Source: Capsicum annuum (Eukaryota; Streptophyta; Magnoliopsida; Solanales; Solanaceae). From it: DNA of 64,000 nt. The stretch is taken from positions 40,903,873 through 40,967,872 of the forward strand of contig NC_061112.1 of the NCBI RefSeq assembly GCF_002878395.1, given 5' to 3'. Under the pieces are notes generated by a model that saw only the letters and a program-made list of their open reading frames with translations, did no database searches and was not told where the DNA came from. Below are positions 55,307 through 64,000 of the stretch, piece after piece; position 1 is the first letter of the stretch; every line of letters starts with the position of its first letter. Both the position numbers and the translations under genes were made by a program.

Positions 55307-57638
55307 TGTCACGACCCGAACTAGGACCTGGTCATGATGGGTATATCAAGTCTCACGTGGACCAAAGATCACCCCCTTTACCTAACCTAACCAACATACC
55401 AAGCACAAGTGTCGGATGAATTCCAAACATATAACAAGATATTCAAAATGAGAGTAACAATAGCTTATGAAATGCCTAAACCATTCATCACCATAATGCA
55501 TTAAACCAATACACCCAAGTCTACAGTAATCCACAAAGCCTCTACAATTCAAATTCAATAAAAGTGTCAAGACATGCCCCCGTCAATAGTAAAAATCCAA
55601 GTCTAACAAAGTCTATGACATAGAGTTAAAACACCATGAAATGAATGCCTTCCGAACTATGGAAACTTACTATTTCAATGTCAACTCATGCTACTCGAAT
55701 ACCTAGTCATTGCGCAAGAAAAGAAGAAAAAGTTCTGGTCCCAGTAACGCATAAAGATACAGTATTTGGAGATAGCTAACGGTTGGAGCGCTAGCATGTA
55801 ACTCAGGGATAAAGGAATAAAATAATGCCATCATTCAAAAGAAAGTTAGATCATCATATGCAATCACATGTATACATATATATATAGTGTCGGGAAAGAA
55901 AATAACGCTTAGAATGGACTTGTAAAATATTAATCTGGATTGTGTAGCATAACTATCATAAAACAAGGCACCCACCGTCTATATGGGTCCAGCTCTCCCC
56001 TAGCTGAAAGGTCTCCAATGTGTGTAGCTACATGATCGGAGAATATCCATAACTGTATATGCCATTATGGGGGAATCGAACCTCCCAACATAATAAAGGT
56101 GACTTAAGTACCAGTATATACAATATGGGGGACTCAAACCTCCTATTCACATATCTATTTGGGGTACTCAAACCTCCCAATCATGTAGATACTCGCACCA
56201 ACTAGCGTAGTTTCCAGTATTAATCTTTCGGACTCCACTTTCACGACCCGGCTAAATATCTCGATTTAAAGCCCATTTAAATCATTCTTCATACATACAC
56301 ACAACTATTAGTCCAATTACTTACCAAAGAAATCCCGTTGATATCATTATAATAACCCCACTTGTAAGCATAAAACATTCCATAACCATTATCATTCAAC
56401 ATTTGGGACACGAACCCATAGTGTATAGAAAGACCTCAATTTAATTCAATATTTAGGGACTCAAATCCATTTAGCCAATTAAACCACCATGGTGACAATT
56501 CAAAACCATTTTTGACCCACAAGGTCTTCATGAAACCATTTTCCAATTATTTACATTATTAGTCCAATGCCTTAGTTCAAATCACAATTCAATTCAATTT
56601 ATGGCCGTCAAAACCTTCACAAAACCATGCATCCTTCATTAGCATTCTTATGCCAAGCAATGGTTCAATACTTAATTCATCATGTGACAATATTCTTCTC
56701 ATAGACATTTTCACAAACAGGTTGAGGGCATATCATTATCAAACCATTATTCAAGTCAAAACCATTGAGTTAGGGTATATCATTACCCCTTAGTTTAAAT
56801 CACAATTTTGAAGCACCCACATGCGCAAAACCATTATTAAATCATGCACAAACATCAGTCAAGACATGAGAGAACAATATTCAATAATATACATTCAAAC
56901 TCTCAACCATGGATTTCAAAACCATCATTTGTGATTCAAGAATAATATTTAAAACACATGATTTTATGAACTAACAATGAAGGAAGAGTCACATGCCTGA
57001 GTTACAATAATTCATGGAGAGATTTTGATCTTTAAGCCTCTAGGTAACATCCTTAATGAAACCCTTGTCTAATCTCCTTGATAGGTTTTTAGAGAGTTTA
57101 TGAGAGTATTTTGATATTCCCAAAGTAAAGAATGAGGGACCAAATAGTGTTATAAGACGTGGGATCTTAAGGGTTTGGGGTGGAAAATAGCTAAAATACC
57201 CTTAACTTAGAAGCTGTAACATACTCGCAGGAGGGTACGGTTTGGCCTCTCCACTTGAACCCACACATAGGAGTGGTACCCTCCACTCGTACCTTGATCA
57301 GAATGTTGGACATCATATTATGTCCAAAATACGACTCCTTAGTCCAAATCGTACCCTACAATACAACTAGTACCCTTCAAGTCATACCCTAAGCAGAATG
57401 TCAATGCTAAATACTCGAAAACATATGATTTGGACCTTACCACTCGTATCATGTACATATAACTCGTGTGATGCCTTTTCATACCAAGAACAAAACTTGG
57501 ATATTGTGACACTAACCAACATACGACTAGGGTTCCTGACCCGTACCCACATCATAAGAATAGTATAATGAGTCGTATGATACACAGAATGTCCAAGACT
57601 CAGGAAATTTTGCAAGTGCCAAAGTTCAGGGTGTTTTA
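55307..57638 (-). repeat. E-array LTR 2, shared by E1 (5' LTR) and E2 (3' LTR)
   Basis: 2332 bp beginning TGTCACGACCC and ending GGGTGTTTTA. The E1 primer site lies immediately to its left and the E2 polypurine complement (TCTCCCTCCTTA) immediately to its right. Confidence 0.88.
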
Positions 57639-58330
57639 TCTCCCTCCTTAGGATCATTCATCCTCGAATGATAGAACGAGGCATTACAAGCATGATTAAA
57701 CCCCAAATATCTCCACTCTTACCTTTAAGACAGAAAACAAACACCAATATCATCAACAAAGATATAAAACAAAGGTGTCAAGAACAACGCATACCTCAAC
57801 CATAATTTTCCAAATTTGAGAATAGGAATGGATACTTGGACTTCATGTCCTCCACGAATTCCCTAGTAGCATCATCAGACTTTTGGTTCCGTCATAGAAC
57901 GTTTACCAAAGCCATGTCCTTCATTCACTATCGGCAAACTTGCCAATCCAAGATCCTCACCGGGACTTTCTCATGGGACAAAGAATCTGAAATACCAATG
58001 TTTTCTAAGGGAACAACCAACAAAGGATCACCCACACATATCCACAACATGGACACATGTAATACAGGATGAATGGAACTCATGCTAGGGGGAAAATAAA
58101 ACTCATACACAACATTACTAACCCCTCTCAAAACCACATACGGGCCAACATACCAGGGACTAAGCTTTTTCTTCTTCCCAAACCGCATTACACCCTTTAT
58201 GAGAGATACCTTTAAGAGCACCCAATCTCTAACCTCAAACTCCAAGTCCCTTTACGTCACATACGCATACGACTTTTGGTGACATTAGGCGGTCTTAAGC
58301 CTATCCAAAATTACCTTTACCTTTTCCATA
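57639..58330 (-). pseudogene. E2 integrase C-terminal domain and chromodomain
   Basis: Frame 58245-57928 reads EVRDWVLLKVSLIKGVMRFG, SIHPVLHVSMLW and VPVRILDWQV, the start of the chromodomain. After a frameshift VALVNVL and then EDMKSKYPFLFSN follow; the Trp codon between them has become TGA. The family-typical chromodomain is thus complete in outline but broken by a frameshift and a stop. Confidence 0.83.
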
Positions 58331-59214
58331 TCCTGGTGAACCAAATTCAGGCCAAATATTTCCGCTTCACCAACCTTGAACCACACAATATGAGATCTAC
58401 ACCTCCTACCATACAATGACTTAAACAGGGATATACCAATGCTAGAATATTAGCTATTGCTATAAGAAAATTCAATCAAAGGAAAATATTCAAACCAACT
58501 ATCACCATAATCAATTACACAAACTCGTAACATATCCTCCAAAGTTTGAATATTCTTTTTGGGTTTCCTATCTGACAGTGGGTGAAAAGTCATACTAAGA
58601 CTCACCTTGGTCCCCAAACCACGCTGGAAAAAACGCCAAAAATGCGATGAGAACTGAGTACCATGATCTAAAATAATCGAGACAGGCACACCATATAATT
58701 TTACAATTTCCTAAAGGAACAACTTCACATAATTCTCAATAGAATAAGTAGTCCTCACTGGAAAGAAGTGAGCAGACTTAGTCATTCTTTCCACGATGAA
58801 CCAAATGGGGTCACAGTGAGTTTGCCACCGTGGAAGCCCAGTAACAAAATTTATATTTATTATCTCCCATTTCCACACTAGTAATTCAATATGTTGAAGT
58901 AGCCCATCGGGCCTCAAGTGCTCTACCTTTACTTGTTGACATGCCATATACTTAGCCACAAAGTCGGCCACATCCCATTTCATGTTGTTCCACCAATACA
59001 TCTCTTTGATATTATTATACATCTTTGTTGAACTAGGATGAAACGTATACCGTGATTTATGGGCCTCGGCTAAATTTCTGCCTCGCAATTCATCCACGTC
59101 AGGAACACACAACCACCCTTGGTACCTCAAGATACCATCTCCACTGATCTCAAATGCCATCACCCTTTGCTTACCCACATCATCCTTGATCTTCATCAAA
59201 AGAGAATCTAATAA
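58331..59214 (-). pseudogene. E2 integrase zinc finger and core, catalytic residues lost
   Basis: Frame 59199-58711 is open for 162 codons. The zinc module reads YTFHPSSTKMYNN ... YMACQQVKVEH, with the first Cys changed to Tyr. The core then starts ININFVTGLPR, where the first catalytic Asp (usually MDF) is Asn, and MTKSAHFFPV follows. Frame 58689-58450 has SIILDHGTQFSSHFW (second Asp kept) and DRKPKKNIQTLEDML, where the catalytic Glu of SER is Lys. Two of three catalytic residues are therefore missing. This whole segment is deleted in E1. Confidence 0.85.
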
Positions 59215-59860
59215 CTATTTCACCATTATTTCTGAACCAAAAGGTGACTGCACTAGCTGTTGCACTATTACATCACAATCTTCGGAGTCCAAGAGGCAAA
59301 CTCTATGATTAGTAAAATGGTGAATATCCTTCACCAATTCCCACTTATCCTCATCCACATCCGATAACCTACCCATGGACAACCTGCTAAGAGCATCTGC
59401 AACCACGTTAGCTTTAACTGGGTGGTAGTGAAGACTTATATATTAATCCTTTAGCAACTCAAGCCACCTCATTTGCCTAAGATTAAGATCCTTCTGGGTA
59501 AACACGTACTGCAGTCTCTTATGATTGTTAAAGATATCAACTTGCACCCCATATAAATAGTGATGCCAAATTTTAAATGCGAACACCACAACTAATAACT
59601 CTAGGTCATGAGTCGGAAGTTTCTCCTATGATTCTCAAGTGTCTAGAGGCATAGGCAACCACCTTACTATGCTGCATCAACACACAGCCCAAACCAATCT
59701 GAGTCACATCACAATAAACAACAAAATACTCGGTACCCTCAAGTAGAGTCAAACCTGGAGTTGAAGTCAACTTATCTTTTAGCTTCTCAAAATTACCTTC
59801 ACAAGCATCAAACTACAAGAACTTTACTTTATTCTGAGTCAATTTGGTCTATAGAGCATA
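59215..59860 (-). pseudogene. E2 RNase H
   Basis: Frame 59406-59215 contains VADALSRLSMGRLSDVDEDK, with the C-terminal RNase H Asp kept, and DIHHFTNHRVCLLDS. Upstream remnants at 59460-59830 match E1 51100-51500. Confidence 0.78.
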
Positions 59861-60105
59861 ATAAGAGAAAAACTCTCCATGAACCTCCTATAATACTTGA
59901 CTAAACCTAAGAAGCTCCAAATATCAGTTGGAGTCATGGGTCTAGGCCACTTCTTAACCATAAACACCTTTTGAGGATCCAATAAAATCCCCTCACTAGA
60001 CACAACATAACCCAAAAAAGTTACGGCATTAAACCAGAATTCACACTTGGAGAACATAACATACAACTTCTGATCTTTTAAGGTTTGTAACAAAAGAGGA
60101 AGGTA
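59839..60105 (-). pseudogene. E2 reverse transcriptase, C-terminal part
   Basis: Frame 60135-59839 reads LQTLKDQKLYVMFSKCEFW, VTFLGYVVSSEGILLDPQK and FLGLVKYYRRFMESFS, the RT palm/thumb after the insertion. Confidence 0.85.
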
Positions 60106-61016
60106 ATCTGCATAACCTTTCAAGTACCCTGCCAATCATGTTGGTTAGAGGCGACCACCTATAGAGAAGGCTCTATAAAACTAATAATTAACTTTGTTAA
60201 GGTGCATTACAGGCCTGTGTCGATGAAGCTGAATTAGTTGAACATATAGTTGGGCTGACTTGCAGACTAGCTTCTTGTCTGTTTAGAAACAAGTTAACAA
60301 GACTATCTATTAATGCAAATGGTTCTCTTACTCCCAAGGATTGCATTGACAAGAACCAAATAATAAAAAAGAGCCCTTGGTTGAAAGTATTGGCGGCTAT
60401 TCCAAAGGTTCAACCACAATTTCCCATAGCAATATGTAAGAGATATTCCATAATGAAATCTCATTTATGTGTTTACATGGATCCATGTAAATAGGTGCAT
60501 GAGAAAGAATTTTTGCTGAAAGGCCTGAGAGTGGAAGGGTTGGTGTCAAAAGATAGAAGATTGGGAGAGATGTGTTCAAAGAGTGTTTACAGAATATTGA
60601 TGGCCTAATTTGGAAGCAGCAAGACAGATGAAATTGAGTATGGAGCTAATTTCTTTAGTCAACATTCTACTGAATGACCTATAATCTTTTGCAACGTTAA
60701 TAGTATTTGAATAATCTGTGTACAACTTAACTAATTCAACGGACTACTTGCCTACCGCATAGGCACATGTATTCAAGGTAATCCAGTCCATAAAGACTAG
60801 ATTAACTCACACTAATATTTGTAGTTATTTGGAGCTGAGATCTCCAAGTTATTACCCCTTTTACCTCAATCGTGATCGGCTTCAACTCAATGATCTATCA
60901 TATTACTTACTATTGTAACACGCTTATCTACTCCAAGTGATCCAAAATTGTAGGAGTTACATATATGCTCAATATCAATAATATGCAAATTTTATCTAAA
61001 CAAAATCTTCACGACC
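60106..61016. mobile_element. Same foreign insertion in E2 RT (887 bp)
   Basis: ATCTGCATAACC (60106-60117) and ATCTTCACGACC (61005-61016) are the decayed duplications. The insert is 887 bp against 888 bp in E1, aligns along its full length, and sits at the same base of RT. Confidence 0.8.
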
Positions 61017-61520
61017 CTCCTCATTCTTCGAGTACAATAAGATGTCATCAATGAAGACAATGATGAATAAATCTAAAAACTAACGAAAGACCCAATTCAT
61101 CAAATACATGAATAGTGCAGGGGCATTGGCTAAACCAAATGACATTACTAGCAACTCAAAATGCCCATACCGGGTACGGAAACCTGTCTTTGGGTTATCC
61201 ACTTCCCTTATATTTAACTGATGATACCCGATTTGAAGATTGATCATAGAGAAGAATTTGGCACCCATAAGCTGATCAAAGAGATCATCAATCCTCGAAA
61301 GGGGATACTTATTCTTTACTGTTACCTTGTTCAATTACTGATAATCAATACATATTCAAAGAGAACCAACCCTCTTACGCACGAACAACATTGGTGAACC
61401 CCATGGGAACATACTAGGATGGATGAAATGCTAGTCTAAGAGATCCTTCAATAGCTCCTTAAGCTCCTTCATCTCAGTTGGAGCCATTCTATATGGGGAA
61501 ATAGAAATGGGATGAGTGTA
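61017..61520 (-). pseudogene. E2 reverse transcriptase, N-terminal part
   Basis: Frame 61334-61080 reads [24 protein letters not shown]-like [15 protein letters not shown] and [33 protein letters not shown] follows at about 61060-61015 after a stop. The fingers region extends to about 61500 in broken frames. Confidence 0.83.
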
Positions 61521-62230
61521 CGAAACAAAATCAGTACCAAAATCAATGTTCCTATTGGGAGGGACACTGTAAAGTCATCGAGGAAGACCTCGGAAAACTT
61601 ATTTGCCACAGGATTCGAATGAAAAGAAGAACCCTCTGAGTTAGAATTTATAACCCGGACTAGATGGTATAGACACCCCTTGGAGATTAACCTTCGAGCT
61701 CTAAGATACGATATAAATTTCTCCTTAGGTGCTAGAGAACCACCCTCCCATTAAGGAATTTAAACATGGCCTTATGGGTCCAACAAACTAAGGAAGCATG
61801 GTATGAGTACAACCAGTACATTCCCAAAATAACATCAAAATCAACCATGTCTAACTCTATCAAGTCCACAGAGTTTCTCTACTACCAACAGCTACCACAC
61901 ATACCCTATAGACTCTTCTAATAACCACAAAGTCTCTTATCGAGGTAAAATTAAAAAAATAGTCCAACAGACACACGGGACCAAAACCAAAATGCACAGC
62001 CATAAAGAAGGTCACATAAAAGAGAGAAGAACCCAGATTAAGTAAAGAGTACTCATCACGGGAAAAGAGTTTCAACATATTAGTAACAATATCTAGAGAT
62101 ACCTCAGACTCCTGACGAGTAATGAAAGCATAAAGGTAATTTTGACCAGTGTCAGAGCCAGAAGTAGCACCCTTTAGTGCAGGGGACGAGAAAGTGAAAA
62201 AAGGAACCTTGTTTTCCCCAGAAGTAACTC
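61521..62230 (-). pseudogene. E2 protease
   Basis: Frame 62429-61860 runs from gag into the protease: LYAFITRQESEVSLDIVTNM, then EYSLLNLGSSLFYVTF. The active-site Asp (DPGSS in D-like relatives) is Asn-Leu here, so the protease is dead although the frame is open. Confidence 0.8.
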
Positions 62231-63400
62231 TAGAGGGACAATCTCGATGCATATGACTAATCTGACCACACATAAAATATTGGTTCTTTCCCTTCTCAGA
62301 CTGACCATTATGATGCTGACCACAGAATCTGCAAGGAGGGTAGGATGGTGCAGATTGGGCCCTACTGTCCTGAGAATAGGCATCATATGTCCTAGAAGCA
62401 TCACCACCTTGAAAACATCTGTCTCCCAACGAATTCGGGTAGGGAAAACTAGCCGTCGAATAGGATTTAGGACTCCCCCAACTTTTCTCTTAGGCCACAT
62501 CCTACTCTACTATTGGCCTACTCTGTTCTAAAAATCAAGACCTCTAACTCTGCCTCTCACTAATCTCAGTTTGTTTCTTCTTCTCCTCTTTAACCTATTC
62601 TATATACACAATCAATCTAGAGATATCTATGTCCTTGATCAATAAGGCGGCCTTAATCTTAAGGATCAACTCACGAGACAATCCCAAAGCAAACTTTGTC
62701 ATTCAGGCACTCATATTAGATATCAATTCAGGAGCATACCATGACAACTAATGGAATTTCAAAGCATACTCCTTGACTGTCATCCTTTCTTGTTTCAAGT
62801 TAACAAATTCTTCCGCCTTAGATTCCCTCAAATTCAAAGGAAAGAAGTGGTCCATAAATACACTAGACAAATCATCCCACACGACAGAACAAGCATCATC
62901 ACCCTTCGATTGTTTCCACTCTTTGTACCACTGCTACACCACATCTTTCAAATGCAGAAAGCTCAACACACTCAACTTTTGAAGCATTCATAACGAGTAA
63001 GATCTTCTCTATCTCATCAATGAAGCTTTGAGGATCCTCCTCAACCTTTGTACTAGTAAACATTGAAGGATGCAACCTCATGAATTGGCAAACTCTAGTG
63101 GCCTCAGATGAACCCACAGTATCATCAACGAAACCAAATTATTATGATTGGGATGTCACCAACTGACTCAATAGGGTATAGAGAGATGAAACTTATCATT
63201 ACTAACCTTCTCGAGAAGTGACAGAGTATAAATATCACCCTCAGAAGTAGGATCAGTGGGGATAGGTGGAACTCCACGTGGATAGTTAGATGCATCGACC
63301 CTTGACCAGGTCTAGTCCACAAAAGTTGGACAAGCTCCATCCATATTGTCCTCAGACAGGACAAAAGAGTTTGCATAAATGTCAGATCTTCTTAGAGAAA
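62174..63400 (-). pseudogene. E2 gag
   Basis: Frame 63117-62899 has RLHPSMFTSTKVEEDPQSF and IDEIEKILLVMNASKVEC, the start of gag capsid. The knuckle region in frame 62429-61860 reads CRFCGQHHNG and YFMCGQISHMHRDC, with the first Cys of the CCHC changed to Tyr. Frameshifts separate the two parts. Confidence 0.78.
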
Positions 63401-63613
63401 TGATCTAAAAGGCGAGCAAACAGAAATCAGAAGAATCCAAGACCTTAGCCTCTATAGATCAAAAATAAGACAACAAAAAAGGGAATTATTCCTAAATATC
63501 TCATAGTATCTCACTTATAAGTGTGGTGCACTACACACCCATAAAATAGACTCTACTTAACATTGTTTTATGGACAACCAATTGACCATGAACCTAGGAT
63601 TAGATACCAACTT
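63401..63613 (-). other. E2 leader and decayed primer site
   Basis: Leader homologous to 55101-55306; GATTAGATACCA at 63598-63609 is the primer-site complement with three changes. Confidence 0.7.
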
Positions 63614-64000
63614 TATCGCGACCCGAACTGGGGCTTGGTCGTGATGGGTATATCAAGTCTCACGTGGACGAGAGATCACTCCTTTTACCTAACCTAACCA
63701 ATATATCAACCACAAGTGTCGGACAAATTCTGAACATATAACAAGATATGCAAAATAAGAGTAATAATAGCTTATGAAATGTCTAAACAATTTATCACCA
63801 TAATGCACTAAATGAATACACCCAAGTCCACAATAATCCACAAAGCCTCTATAATTCAAAGTCAAATAAAAGTGTCAGGACATGCCCCCGTCAATAGCCA
63901 AAATCCAAGTCTAACAAAGTCTATGACATAGAATTATAAGACCATTAAATAAATGCCTTCCAAATTATGAAAGTTCTCCATTTCAATGTCAACTCATGCT
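63614..64000 (-). repeat. E-array LTR 3 (5' LTR of E2), continues beyond window
   Basis: Starts TATCGCGACCCGAAC, aligned with 55307 onwards (TGTCACGACCCGAAC), and matches to the window end. The array, and the rest of the H 3' LTR, should continue beyond 64000. Confidence 0.85.

Larger units (their letters stand above)
47960..64000 (-). mobile_element. Tandem chromovirus array E: LTR - E1 - LTR - E2 - LTR
   Basis: Three copies of one LTR (47960-50301, 55307-57638, and 63614 to the window end) alternate with two internal regions, all on the minus strand. The central LTR has the primer site of E1 on its left and the polypurine tract of E2 on its right, so it serves both units. Chromodomain residues after integrase place the family with Tekay/Del-type chromoviruses. 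Confidence 0.85.

Overview
This window is plant repeat DNA from a nuclear genome, almost certainly a dicot and probably Solanaceae (inference: AT-rich sequence, long-LTR chromoviruses with LTR tips like TGTCACGACC, and an endogenous caulimovirid-like insert). I recognise no cellular gene, tRNA gene or rRNA gene. Nearly all of it can be read as LTR retrotransposons nested in each other, plus one CACTA DNA transposon and one pararetrovirus fragment. Most coding regions are broken by stops and frameshifts.

Left half. 1-1426 holds the start of an endogenous pararetrovirus (minus strand): a tRNA-Met-type primer site and three consecutive open frames, the third leaving the window. It abuts the 3' LTR of a large minus-strand Ty3/gypsy element, C (about 1440-29144, LTRs about 3 kb). 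C has been pulled apart twice. Element N (2487-7806, perfect 5-bp target duplication GTATT) lies inside its 3' LTR. Two further elements lie in its leader about 70 bp from the primer site: G (13904-19689, Athila-like, non-autonomous, with a leftover duplicated primer-site/leader stub at 13822-13903) and D (19691-25928, chromovirus-type, with a large internal deletion). The C leader and primer site resume at 25929-25999 and the 5' LTR follows. 29145-30186 is the only stretch not assigned to a mobile element.

Right half. Element H (plus strand, from 30187) belongs to the same non-autonomous family as G. Its interior is split by a complete Ty1/copia element K (32101-46460, 5-bp duplication TATTG) that carries an extra post-pol reading frame. 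K is itself split by a CACTA transposon M (36926-42673, 3-bp duplication ATT) with subterminal GACCAC repeats and an internal satellite of about 20 copies. H reaches its 3' LTR at 47943, but only 17 bp are present before a tandem chromovirus array starts.

The array (47960 to beyond 64000, minus strand) has the form LTR - internal E1 - LTR - internal E2 - LTR, with one shared central LTR. Both internal regions carry the same 0.89-kb foreign insertion in reverse transcriptase, flanked by a 12-bp duplication. E1 has lost about 1 kb of integrase. E1 and E2 share a perfectly identical 239-bp tract in otherwise roughly 10 % diverged DNA, as expected after gene conversion.

Relative order of events from nesting: C before N, G and D; H before K; K before M; H before the E array. 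No element here looks fully autonomous.
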